From Excoecaria cochinchinensis (lineage: Eukaryota; Streptophyta; Magnoliopsida; Malpighiales; Euphorbiaceae), in assembly GCA_947683425.1 (NCBI GenBank), contig CANTUQ010000050.1:8052501-8116500 (forward strand): DNA of 64,000 nt, given 5' to 3'. The translations under genes and the position numbers were made by a program. Below are positions 1 to 9,745 of this stretch, one piece after another. The notes beneath the pieces were generated by a model. The model was not told where the DNA came from. It saw only the letters and a list, made by a program, of their open reading frames with translations, and made no database searches. How positions within the stretch are numbered: position 1 is the first letter of the stretch; each line of letters starts with the position of its first letter.

Positions 1-879
1 TCATTTTTAAACAAGGATTCAAACTATAAACCCACATCTAAAAAAAAAAAAAGAAAATGTCAACTCTTATTCCAATTTTGCAGTAAAGAAACATACTGTA
101 CAGCTAAAATTAAATAAAGACTTATAATATTAAATATCAAAATTCTCACAACAAAAAAAAAAGAAAAAAAATCGCTGCCGAACTCAATTTCTTCATCAGA
201 AATAGAGCAATGCCATTAAAAACAGATAACAAATCCAAACCTGAATAGTGAAATTGATGTGGTCTTGAACAGGAGAGAGATGGGTCTGTGAATTTGATGT
301 GGTCGGACGCGATTTGAGAAACTGAAGCCTGCAAAAGAAGCAAGCATGAATTATCCATTCACAATAGTAGCCTATATAGCAGATTTGGAGAGAAGGAGAG
401 TAGGCGGTGGTCGAGAAGGAGAGTGCCGGTAGTCTAGAAATCGAGAGTGATGGAGAGTTGATGGCTTAGATCAAGAGTGCTGGTGGTCATCACCGGTGAT
501 CTGAAAATGGATAGGAAGGTAGGAAGTTAGAGTAGGCGGTGAGAGGCAAACGAAATAGGAAAGTGAAATAGGAAATGAAATATGAAAGTGAGAAAAGAAA
601 GTGATATTTTTGTAAAAAAGAATTGTATAAATGAAAATAAAATTTAAAAATGTTGTAGAATTGAAATAATTAGAATATTTTTTTTATTTTGATTTTTTTG
701 GGTATAATTATGTAAAGATCCCTAATTAATAATCAAACGTTAACAAAAAATTTCTCCAATCTCCAACCTAATTCATAAATTATCAAAAATCATAATTCAT
801 AAATTAATCCGAGAAGTAAATTTTCAACTCAAAGTGAAGCAATTTAATTTGACATTAACCAAAATATACACCAAAATAA
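1..879. other. AT-rich stretch without a recognisable gene
   Basis: No coding region, RNA gene or clear element is visible. The only open frames are short and low in complexity. A G-rich patch around 380-540 (gagagtgatggagagttgatg-like) is the only local change in composition. It may be the flank of an element outside the window, but nothing shows this. Confidence 0.5.
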
Positions 880-1325
880 GGATTAAATATATATGAAATT
901 AATTTCATAATTTATTTGAACACTTATAATTACTTATTAAATATCCGTATTTGTCAATATTTGCAAATAATTAATACAAATTCGCAATTTTTTTTTTAGA
1001 AATAGAAGCGTATAGCACTTAACTGCGCTATTATAGCATCATAAAATATCAACATCAACAAGAAAACTAAACCATTATATTTTCAATTTCCTCCCAGCTC
1101 ATTGTGCATGGGAAATATATTTTTATCACAACATTCAAATGTCACAAGTACGGTTAAATGTCACGAGTACGGTTAAATATTATACGCTCTAATTTCTCGA
1201 ACAAATATGAATATAATTTATACTTATTATTTGTAAAATTGACAAATTTAAGTATTCAATAGTAAATTATTAAATACTAAATGTTCAAATGAATTATGAT
1301 GTTAAGTTGAGATGTATCGTATATT
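880..1325. repeat. MITE-like inverted repeat (copy 1)
   Basis: The segment near 905-985 (aatttatttgaacacttata, then atttgtcaatatttgcaaat) recurs in inverted form near 1195-1320 (ttatttgtaaaattgacaaa, ending with aaatgttcaaatgaattatg). The same paired motif, in the same arrangement, occurs at 43942-44318. This indicates a short dispersed inverted-repeat family with no coding capacity. The exact ends and target duplication could not be fixed. A MULE-type MITE is my inference. Confidence 0.4.
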
Positions 1326-1939
1326 TGCTACCCCATCCACTTGTGCACACCTCAGTGCGGGAGGTGTATTGGAGCACCCAATTAACACTTAAGAAGTGTA
1401 CAATACAATCAAATCAAAACGAAAAATTTAATGGCATGTTATACCGACACTAGTTTCAAATAAGATAAATTAGAAAATAATTATATCCTAGGATGTGTAA
1501 AAATAAACAACCGATTTTATGGTTAAAATGAAACCTGATTTGCAATCGAATTGATTTTTATGGTTAACCTAATCGATTTTTATTGATTGAGTTTTTATAT
1601 TATGATCAGTTACGGTTTATTTTTTAAAAAAACTGGCTGCTATGATTAACCGATTTGCGTTTATTTTTTTAATATATATATATTACTCTTTCCGTTCCAT
1701 ATTGATAGATATGTGAAGAATTTATATTTAGATGAAGAGTTAGAATTTAAAAACTGAATAATTAACATTTAACATGTTATATTTTTATTTTGGAACTTAT
1801 TTTGTATTTTTATTTTGAAATTTATTTAGTATTATGTTTGGTTTATATATTTTTTTTAAATACTTTGAACAATTGAAATAATCCTTGCAATTTACATAAT
1901 TTATTAATTTGCATGTTAGAAAATTTTGTAAACCTTAGA

Positions 1940-2183
1940 GTGATCCACGGGTTAATTTCATCGGTGGTAACTAAACTTTCGAGTTTGTGACATTGTGGTC
2001 ACTTAATTTCGATTTGTATCGAAAAAATAACTCAACTTTTATTTTGTAACGGGATTGTCACAATGACCGAGATTTAACTGACTCGGTCATCGGCATGTGA
2101 AAAAATAGCGATTAACATCACCACGTTAGATAAATTGCCATGTCGGATGCTGATTGGATTCGACATGGCAATTTTTTTAAAAA
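1940..2183 (+). repeat. Left TIR of the 1.6-kb MULE
   Basis: About 240 bp that pairs with 3306-3542 in reverse complement. Differences are mostly scattered substitutions and one-base indels. The inner edge is the A/T tract after cgacatggcaat. Confidence 0.8.
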
Positions 2184-2723
2184 AAAGAAGGTAAAAATGC
2201 AGGTTTTTTTAACTGGGTACCTATCCCCCCCGCACCCTCTCTGTGGCTGTCGTGCTCTGCTTCTCGCTGGCCCCTCAGTGTGCCTTAAGGTGTGTATCGC
2301 GCTTCTCCTTCTTTATTGCCTCTCACTTTCCAGTCTCTATGTAATGCCAATTGTAAAATCGTGGGTTTCTCTCTATCTCTCAGGTATCTCTGTCGATCAG
2401 TATCTCCGTGGATGTGTCTCCATCGATCTCTCTATTTGTCGCGCCTTCTAGCTGTCTCTTCCTCTCACCGACGTCTCATCAGTCTGTCAGTATATATAGG
2501 TGAGGTCATATGTCGATCTCTCTTTATTTCTCTCTCTTTTGCTCACTGATCACATATTGGTCTCTTTCTTTCTCTCTATATTTTTCATCACTTTCATTTT
2601 CACAAAATATACTTGTGAGATTAAGAGCGGGAAATGTCCCGCTCAACTTTAGGGGAATAAAAACAAACTAAAAAAATCAATTTTTTATGGCTTTTAGAGA
2701 ACAAACAGAGAGGTTTGAAGTAA

Positions 2724-2960
2724 GTGGAAGCTAAGGGAAAAGTTGAAAGCAGAGAAAAAGATATGATTTGGAATGCAGCTAGGGTGAGCAATGCACCTCA
2801 ATTCAAGAAGGCAATGGACTGCATCAAAAAAGAAAATCCAAATGCATTTAATTGGTTGGAGCATCCAGATAGGCCTTACCATAGCTGGACAAGATCTTTA
2901 TTCAAGACACAAACCAAATGAGATATGCTGTTAAACAACCTCTGTAAGTGCTTTAACAGG
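2724..2960 (+). pseudogene. MULE transposase fragment
   Basis: The frame encodes IWNAARVSNAPQFKKAMDC, then HSWTRSLFKTQTK, followed by an NNLCKCFNR-like stretch. The same block occurs at about 29340-29570 inside the larger MULE, at high nucleotide similarity. Both copies keep a gt after the conserved tttaaCAGgt / tttaaTAGgt junction, so the exon boundary is retained. The block corresponds to the region between the catalytic DDE core and the SWIM zinc finger of MuDR-type transposases. The catalytic residues are missing, so the fragment cannot encode an active enzyme. It marks this element as derived from an autonomous MULE rather than as a carrier of host genes. Confidence 0.75.
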
Positions 2961-3124
2961 TCAGTTATTGGGCTGTTGTTGTTCACTTCTACACACACAC
3001 ACACACTATTAGGTGCTAAAAACGCTAACTCTGCAAGTGCTAAAAACTGTCCAACGGCCTTCTCTGTCACGCTCGCAATAGAACACGACATTCTCTCCTA
3101 GGCTTTGTTCTTCTATTGACCGAC

Positions 3125-3290
3125 TCGTGATTTTTTGTCTGAGTCGTGCAGTTTGTTCGAGTCGTGTATATCTTCACGACTCGTGCACTTCTTCCTTCTG
3201 TACTACTCGTGCACCTCTTCACTAGTCGTGCATCTCTTCACTGGTCGTGCACATCTTCACTAGTCGTGCACATCTTCAAATCTGTATTTT
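3125..3290 (+). repeat. Degenerate tandem repeat with core cgactcgtgc / cttcactagtcgtgcac
   Basis: About eight imperfect units of roughly 19-21 bp, for example cttcactagtcgtgcacat, repeated with substitutions. They lie just inside the right TIR. A similar palindromic core (acgactcgtgc) also appears in the Tekay-like LTR near 52640-52870. Confidence 0.7.
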
Positions 3291-3305
3291 TACCTTCTTT
3301 TTTTT

Positions 3306-3542
3306 TTTTAAATTTCCATGTCGAATCCAATCAGCATCTGATGTGGCAATTTATCCGACGTGGCGATGTCAATCACCGTTTTTCCATGCATCGATGACCG
3401 GATCAGTTAAATCCCTATCATTGTGACCATCCCGTTACAAAATAAAAGCTGAGTTATTTTTTCGATACAAATCGAAGTTAAGTGACCACAACGTTACAAA
3501 CTTGAAAGTTTAGTTACTACCGATGAAATTAACCAGTGATCC
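3306..3542 (-). repeat. Right TIR of the 1.6-kb MULE
   Basis: Inverted copy of 1940-2183, ending gaaattaaccagtgatcc. The terminal bases differ from the left end by a one-base indel. Confidence 0.8.
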
Positions 3543-4511
3543 GCTAATTTAAAATCTTTTAAGATGGGAATGATCCAAAAGAATGCCTTACTCTGGCCTA
3601 TATGAAAGAATTAATTTGTAGGTTGAAATCTTTAGTGGTGCTGGATTTGGATGGCTTCATATATAGTGTAAAATAATTGAATCCTCTTGTAAATATGTTA
3701 TTTACATAACAATAATTTATATGTATGGATAATTACAATATGAAACAGTTATAACAATCTATTTAGAAAGGAATCCTAATATAGGAGGAAGTCATATAAT
3801 CTAGATACAATATTATTATATTTTATCATTCCCCCATAAATTGTATTGGTGAGTCTTCACAAGATATTTGAATCACATTGTGAGAAAAGAATCACATATG
3901 AATTGAACAATTCCAAGGAAAAAAAATGAAAGCTAGAGACAAGAGAATCACATGAATAAAATGAAAACAAGAGATAAGAGAATCACATGAATAAAAGGTT
4001 CACATGGGGTTGATTTAACCTTTTTATGATTCCAAAGAAAAGAGAAAAGACTAACGTGGTTGTAGCCTTGGGCATGACTAAAGAAGAAAGCAGAAGAGAA
4101 GAGAACGATGTTGTTTAGCCTTAGGCACAGCTTATAGAGCAGAAAATCAATCAGATAGGAACATAAAAGAGACAAAAGGGAAGATAATCATAGTAGAACA
4201 GTGACAAAACAAAATCAGATTTGAATAGAAAGGAAATGGATTAAAATATCACATATTCGGCCATAAAGAGGAAGAGCAGGCTACTTGTATAGAGATCTCC
4301 CAAGAAAGAAATAGAGAAGATTATCCAAGAAAGGGAGAAAATCGGCAAAGAAAGAAAGAAGATCCCCCAAGAAGAAAGTGAAGATTTCCCAACAAAGAAA
4401 AAATATATGCATAGAAGAGAAAATATCACTGAAGAAGAAAGAGAAGATTGCCCAATGATGAGGAGAAAATATCACGAAGAAAGAAAGAAGATTTCCCAAG
4501 AAAGAGAAGAT
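3543..4511. other. Gene-free flank, purine-rich toward the right
   Basis: No gene is visible. A 35-bp direct duplication sits at 3926-3960 and 3961-3995 (atgaaa...agagaatcacatgaataaa). From about 4270 to 4515 the plus strand is strongly purine-rich and built of degenerate units around gaagatttcccaagaaag. Open frames on both strands there are products of composition. Confidence 0.5.
3926..3995 (+). repeat. 35-bp tandem duplication
   Basis: Two adjacent 35-bp copies sharing agagaatcacatgaataaa and differing at a few bases in their first half. Confidence 0.8.
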
Positions 4512-4930
4512 CACCAGTAGAGGTACTCAGTATTAAACAATTGAGACACCTTCTAATGCACCATAACATTAATGATCATGAAACTAAGGTTCCAAAGGGC
4601 TTTGGAGCAATGAAGAATCCTCATACTTGCGATGGTGTGTATGATAGAAGAGGCATTGCTACTGAGTTAGGGAACTTAATCCAATTGCAAAAACTAGTAG
4701 TTAAGCATGTGACTGCTGATCATGCTGATGAACTAGCAGATCAATCAAGAAGATGCCAAGTTTTGTCCTCCATCTTTTCCAGAAATAGAACAATTTTGTC
4801 CTCCATCTTTTCTTCAAGAGCTTCACTTGGCTAGTGGACTAGCTGAAATTCCCAGTTAGGTTTTGTCTATGGAAAACCTAAACACTCTACATTTATCTTA
4901 CTTAAGGCTAGTGATAAATGAAACCTCAAT
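4512..4930 (+). pseudogene. NLR disease-resistance gene fragment (LRR region, RPM1-like)
   Basis: The frame beginning near 4517 reads EVLSIKQLRHLLMHHN, then VPKGFGAMKNPHTCDGV, then IATELGNLIQLQKLVVKHVT. This matches the order of LRR motifs in RPM1-type CC-NB-LRR proteins (LKQLRHLL, then P.GIG.L..LQ.L, then ELG.LTQLRKLGI). A frameshift near 4790-4800 is followed in another frame by PPSFLQELHLASGLAEIP and SMENLNTLHLSYLRLV, the next LRR block. The P-loop, kinase-2 and coiled-coil parts are absent, and intact members of the family are about 900 residues. In plants these are cytosolic immune receptors. This piece is a decayed fragment. The family assignment rests on recalled motif order, not on a search. 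Confidence 0.72.
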
Positions 4931-5699
4931 ACAATTTAACTCACTCTTGAGTTAGAATAGTGTATCTGATTGGATATATTGCAGTCTCTTGCATAGTATC
5001 TTTTCTATAGGCAATTGAAACATTTTACTCTTGAAATGTTTACCTCCTTTTTGCCATTGGACCTATACCCAGGAGGAAACCCCGCTGACGATCGCTGCAA
5101 ATTCTTCAGCAAAGGGCATAATTCCTAATAAGTGAACCTAAAAATATGGAACCAGCGATCCCAGTAACGAACAACAGCCAACAAAAGGGTCGTGTCGAGC
5201 TTGATTCTCTAGAGGAATTTTAGGCCAGAATAAGGGGCCAGGATGGAGCTTTCCTAGGTTTTGGGGCATCCAAAAGTTTATGCAATTTGTTGAGGATCGG
5301 TGCCGACATGGTGTAATATGATAATATTTGAGCATATATATATATATAAAGAAAAGGAAAAGTAAAGAATAAAGAAATGAAGGGGAAAATACCTGTAGAT
5401 ACGCTTTAATCCAATAAGCGAGGAGAGTCAATGCTTGAACTTTAAGATTTAAGCTCCTTAAGCTCCTTTTATAGAGGAGCCATGATAGATGGGCATGGCT
5501 CAACCAGCGAGGCATGGCTAGCCCGTCTGTCACCCTTAAATCGCTTGCATGAACCTTTTCTTCTGCATTTCCTATATGGCCTATACATTCTACACGAACG
5601 TGCATTTCCTTGCATATTTGTTTTGTCCACTTTTGCAGGAAAAGGAATTCATTTTGGCAGGACGCCAGATCCAATGCAGGCATCCGCATAGGCTAGGTT
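4931..5699. other. Unassigned stretch, possibly a reverse-oriented LTR remnant
   Basis: No gene can be supported. On the minus strand, ctataaaaggagc (5462-5474) looks like a TATA box, followed by a C/T-rich leader and, further on, tgtcggcaccgatcctcaac. This would suit an LTR promoter pointing left, but no terminal pair or primer-binding site confirms it. A 183-residue minus-strand open frame here has no recognisable family. Confidence 0.3.
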
Positions 5700-5816
5700 T
5701 GAGTATTCATCGAGTAAATATTAAAAAAAAATATGTATTTTGAATGACAGAAGAGACGGAGCTTGCGCCCGTCGCTAGTTAGCGAGTAATGGCCTGTTCG
5801 TCTGTCACATCATAAC

Positions 5817-5824
5817 TATAAAAG
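5817..5824 (+). promoter_or_regulatory. Candidate LTR TATA box
   Basis: The sequence tataaaag follows gtctgtcacatcataac and precedes a pyrimidine-rich leader. It lies about 200 bp upstream of the primer-binding-like site, a plausible promoter-to-PBS distance in an LTR. No transcript data are available. Confidence 0.4.
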
Positions 5825-6014
5825 CCTTTTTTTTTCTTCTTTCTTCCTCTTTTCTTCTTTCTTCCTTTTTTCTTCTTTCTTCTTCTTTTTCTTCTTCTTC
5901 TTCTTTCTCTGCGCGAAACTGACAGCCCCTTAGGTTTTTTACTGATTTCTCCCCCATTTTGGCTCCATTTCACACACCGTTTGTGCCCAAAAAATCCTAC
6001 GACAGTCGCGCACG

Positions 6015-6028
6015 TTGGGGCACCATTT
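6015..6028 (+). other. Degenerate primer-binding-like site
   Basis: The sequence ttggggcaccattt, preceded by gcgcacg, resembles the cacgTTGGCGCCGTT context (tRNA-Asp-type PBS) known from Athila retrotransposons, with an indel. It lies about 740 bp upstream of the gag start. Confidence 0.35.
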
Positions 6029-6512
6029 ATCTTGAGTTTTACGAGTTTGCCTTTTACACTCCACAGGTCAGCTTTCTGTGATTTTCTCCTCCTTTTTTAC
6101 ATTTTCTTGCATAGTTTTTCGTTATAAACATCTTTTATGTGTTTGCGGGTTAAATAGGGTGAGAAATTTGCATTTTTCTTTTCTGCCTTTTTAAATGCTT
6201 GTATTATGCCTTTGGCAAAAAAAATAATAATTAATAAACAAAAAATAAAAATAATATTAAAAATATTAAAATGTGAAAAATTAAATGCATAGATAGCATT
6301 TTTATTGTTTTTATGGCTTAAGCATGTTTGGAAAATTATTTAATTTAGTGGACTGCAATTTTTTTTTTTGCTGCATATTGATGATATTAATTGCACCGAT
6401 TATAATTTGTTGAGAATTGGGTTGCAAAATATGTTTTTTGTGCAGGGAGGTAGGCATATTTTTAGCCGAAATATTGCCAAAATTTTCAAAAATTTTGCAA
6501 ATTTTCGTTTAG

Positions 6513-6581
6513 ATAATAATAATAATAATAATAATTATAATTATAATAAAAAATAAAATAAATGATGATAACAACAACAAC

Positions 6582-6630
<49 letters not shown>

Positions 6631-6635
6631 TTAAT
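6513..6635 (+). repeat. AAT/ATA microsatellite in retrotransposon leader
   Basis: Long run of aat units, interrupted by aacaacaac around 6569-6580. The minus strand is artificially open here (poly-Ile and poly-Tyr frames). Confidence 0.9.
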
Positions 6636-6756
6636 AATAATGAAAATTATAATAAAATAATAGTTTTGCATGAATTATTGTTATTTCTTTACGCAAATAT
6701 TACTATCTTTATAGTTTTATGAACAAACTAATTATGTTTTTTTTTATCTTTTGCAT

Positions 6757-8505
6757 ATGCCTCCCAAGAGAGAGTCACCGGCGCCCGAGGCACAACCAGC
6801 ACCGGGGTGGATGACCATCGAGTAGAGATGCCGCTATAGGGCCTTAGCCCACATTCAATTTAAGGCTAACAGATTTATGTCACACCTGTTCCTTAGGGAG
6901 ATGGGCATGCTAGCAGATACGGATGCCCTACTGGTGGCAACAAGATGGACATAGTTCTTTGCTGGTGCATTTTAGACGTACCCCAAGGTCGCTCGAGAGT
7001 TCTTGGCCACCATACAGTATAAGAGGGTTCCAGAGGTCTGCCATCGAGCCGGGCGTGATCACTTTTTGGGTTAGGGGGATACCCTACAGCATCAGCGGCG
7101 GTAGTTCGCAGAGGCTATGCAGCTCCCGATGGGGGAAGGGGTTTTTACTACAGAGCGAACAGTAGAGCAGCAACATTGGGCCACGATAGCATTGCCAAGG
7201 GTTCCATATCACCCAAATACGACAAAAAGCACGATGTTGTCCTCATAGGTCTTCAGATACATCCAGAAGGTGCTATTCAACTCGTATCTAGGGCGTATAG
7301 GTAGTTCAGGGTCGCTGAATGCCGCAGAAATAGACGTATTGACATTGGCCACGAGATAGTGGCGAATTTGGTTCCACTCGCCGGACTACTAACTGCGCAA
7401 ATGTGTGTGGGAGGGGTAGTGACGAGGCTTCTGCTTTGCTTGGGGGAAGAGAAGGCCACCTTTGGAGAGCCCATAGAGGAGGATATCTATGTTGACCACG
7501 TGGTAGAACCGATCATGAATATGATTGCTCCAATTCCCCGGCACCCACAGACTGCCAGATATCCCAACAGCAGATGTTCCAAAGGAGGCACAACCACATC
7601 CACCTCAACCAAAGGAGCCTGCACTGCAGCTTGCGCAGTCGGCCCCTCATACACCTCAGGATGGTATGGATTTGGACATAGATTTAGAGGATATGCTCTG
7701 CACTCCACCATCATAGATAACACCTTTCGAGGCGTAGGGTCGCACTCTTCCATCTTCGCATGTACAATACTCGCCCACCCAGGCATCTAGGAGATACATG
7801 TTGTATGGGCATCCAGGGGCCTCCACATCCAGAGCTCCATCGGCGCCTAAGCCTCAGGTAGAGCAGTCACCAGCAAGCATGGAGACTTTCATACAAGCCA
7901 TGTAGCAGGAGTTGATGGCCGGCATTACTGCCACTCTGACCATTATGAGCTAACGCATGGAAGAGGTATTTCGGGTCCTAGGGGAGGTAGTGGCCAGACA
8001 GGGAGAGCTCCTTAATAGGTAGGTAAAGCGCTTGGACAGATTGGAGACAACTGTGGTTACCATTCAGGCTACAGCTGCTCAGAGAGTGGATAAGTCCCTC
8101 CAAATGATGGACAAGTCCATCGCAGCTACGAGAATGCAATTCGAGATAATTGAGGGAGCATTGCATGGGAACCAAGAGTCCATGAAAGATAAGCATGGGG
8201 AGGTGAGTACTCAGCTCACAGTGGTTCGAGATAACCTTAGACAATGCCTAGAGCAGCAGTCTTCATCATTCACCTAGTTGAGAACGGGTATCGTTGAACT
8301 CGTAGGAGTAGTCAGGTCTATCATATGCCCACTCTCTCAATAGATACTGCGAGTTAAGCTTCGACGACCTGGGGAGCCGCCAGTGCCACGTCATCCCTTC
8401 CCTTCTCGACCATCTACCTCTAGAGCCTCACCCTTACCGGTCAGTTCATCCTCATCATTGTCCTCATCCGATTCATCTAAAGAATACACTCCTCATCCTC
8501 CATAG
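6757..8505 (+). pseudogene. gag: Athila-like gag pseudogene
   Basis: The start ATG at 6757 gives MPPKRESPAPEAQPAPGWM. Stops and frameshifts follow, but blocks stay recognisable: FRYIQKVLFNSYLGR, SSGSLNAAEIDVL, then in another frame ANLVPLAGLLTAQMCVGGVVT with LLLCLGEE. This resembles the gag/plant-transposon domain of Athila proteins (boundary helix, then ...L.GGLVTRLL..LGV). The 8032-8277 segment is a coiled coil of about 80 residues (MDRLETTVVTIQATAAQRVD), and the Ser-rich end SSSSSDSSKEYTPHPP stops at 8503-8505. Intact proteins would form the capsid shell in the cytoplasm. At least ten disabling changes make this copy non-functional. The family call is from recalled motifs. Confidence 0.6.
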
Positions 8506-8812
8506 CTGACATTCAGGGAGAACTTTTTTTTGTATTTATTTTCTTTAATGTATAAATTTTACATTATCTATACATAGTTGTACTTTTTCATTTTACTCTT
8601 GCTTTACTTGAAATGCGTAAAATGAATAAAGAACAACAAGAAGAAATGGATATATAAAATAAAAAGAAAATTAATCGACAGAATATGACAATAAAATTTA
8701 TGCCTTACCAAAATAACTTAATGCGCTCAATTAATGAAACCTTTAAACATGTAGGCAGATGATTACCTCACCTAGTTCATGAAATTCACCAAGTCGTACT
8801 CGTCACTAACTT
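8506..8812. other. Non-coding spacer of the gypsy element
   Basis: AT-rich, with no pol-like motif. Protease, reverse transcriptase and integrase would be expected here in a complete element, but the tandem repeats begin only 300 bp after gag. The element is therefore non-autonomous or joined by deletion. Confidence 0.5.
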
Positions 8813-9591
8813 CAGCAAAAGGGTTAACACATCTACAGGTGACGGTAACACTAATTTCAGCAAAGGGTTAACACATCCACAGATGACAGTAACTCCAAAT
8901 TCATCAAACACGTGTAGATGACGGTAACACCAATTTCAACAAAAGGGTTAACACATCTGTAGATGATGGTAGCACCAATTTCAGCTGAGGGTTAACACGT
9001 CCGCAGGTGATGATAACACCAACTTCAGCAAAAGGTTAACAAGTCCATATGCGATAGTAACACCAATTTCAGTTGAGGGTTAACACATCCGCAGGTGATG
9101 ATAACACCAACTTCAACAAAATGTTAACACGTCCGCAAGTGATGGTAACACCAATTTCAGCTGAGGGTTAACATGTCCGCAGGTGACGATAACACCAACT
9201 TCAGCAAAAGGTTAACAAGTCCGCAGGTGAAGGTAACACCAATTTCAACTAAGGGTTAACATGTCCGCAGGTGAAGGTAACACCAATTTCAACTAAGGGT
9301 TAACATGTCCGCATGTGATGATAACACCTACTTCAGCTAAGGGTTAGCACGTCCACAGGTGATAGCAGCTACTATTTCTGTTGAGGGTTAATACGTCCAC
9401 AAGTGACGGTAACACAGACTTCAACCAAGGGTTAACACGTCTGCAAGTGATGGTAACACCGACTTCAGCCAAAGGTTAACACGTCCATAAGTGACAGTAA
9501 CACCGACTTCAGTAAAGGATTAATATGTCTACAGATGAGGGCAACTCCAACTTTAGCAAAAGGTTAACATATCCATAAGTGACGGTAACTA
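8813..9591 (+). repeat. 44-bp tandem repeats in retrotransposon 3' UTR (about 18 copies)
   Basis: Units follow the form ggttaacacgtccgcaggtg + atggtaacaccaatttcag + c..a. Eighteen or so copies can be phased, most 44 bp long, with 70-95 percent identity by eye. Alternating units carry aatttcag or aacttcag, which hints at a dimer period in the middle of the array. Such arrays just upstream of the 3' LTR are established for Tat/Ogre-type Ty3/gypsy elements. The array is related in sequence, in reverse orientation, to the array at 20305-20862. Confidence 0.85.
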
Positions 9592-9730
9592 CCCCATTAG
9601 GCAACAATCCAAAAGTCCTTCAAAAGGCAATCTAAGATCAGCTCAACCGGGAAGATGGTTGCCTCAGGTACGCATCTATTTCCTTTCTCTGAATTTTGGC
9701 TCACCTAGGCACTCGTACACTAGTATTTCC

Positions 9731-9745
9731 AAAATTGGGGGCAAC
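9731..9745 (+). other. Polypurine tract
   Basis: The sequence aaaattgggggcaac lies directly before the LTR start tatagacaccgggtcc. The same tract (reverse complement) borders the LTR at 20142 of the minus-strand element. This is the usual primer for plus-strand DNA synthesis in LTR retroelements. Confidence 0.75.

Larger units (their letters stand above)
1940..3542. mobile_element. Non-autonomous MULE (Mutator-like) transposon with long TIRs
   Basis: The left 240 bp (from tgatccacgggttaatttc) and the right 240 bp (ending gaaattaaccagtgatcc) are inverted copies that align along their whole length. Shared words include gatttgtatcgaaaaaataa and gctgattggattcgacatgg. Long TIRs of this kind are typical of Mutator-like elements. 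The interior has a fragment of MULE transposase and a tandem repeat, but no complete transposase. The TIRs resemble the right TIR of the larger MULE ending near 32563, so this is probably an internal-deletion derivative of that family. No convincing 9-bp target duplication was found, which leaves the ends uncertain by a few bases. Confidence 0.8.
5700..8520 (+). mobile_element. 5' part of a Ty3/gypsy retrotransposon, Athila-like, degenerate
   Basis: From left to right: a possible LTR end with the TATA sequence tataaaag (5817-5824); a CTT-rich leader; cacgttggggcaccatt (6011-6027), which resembles the cacgttggcgccgtt primer-binding context of Athila elements; an AT-rich leader with an AAT microsatellite; and a broken gag (6757-8505). 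The left edge cannot be placed. Immediately downstream come Tat-like 3' features rather than an Athila pol region, so the unit is either heavily deleted or a composite. Confidence 0.5.

Noticed and set aside
2140..2549. Overlapping short plus-strand frames at the MULE left side
   Set aside because: T/C-rich text with leucine and serine bias. No domain, and different frames are open equally.
5138..5689. 183-residue minus-strand open frame
   Set aside because: No recognisable domain. It runs through a ta microsatellite and a T-rich region and lies in probable LTR sequence.
6486..6671. Poly-isoleucine minus-strand frame
   Set aside because: Translation of an AAT microsatellite.
7487..7786. Minus-strand open frame across the Athila-like gag
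   Set aside because: Shadow of the plus-strand gag pseudogene, whose conserved blocks are on the plus strand.
8813..9591. CRISPR-like array (44-bp periodic units)
   Set aside because: There are no unique spacers between conserved repeats. The whole unit is repeated with drift, and the genome is a plant. It is a retrotransposon 3' UTR tandem array.
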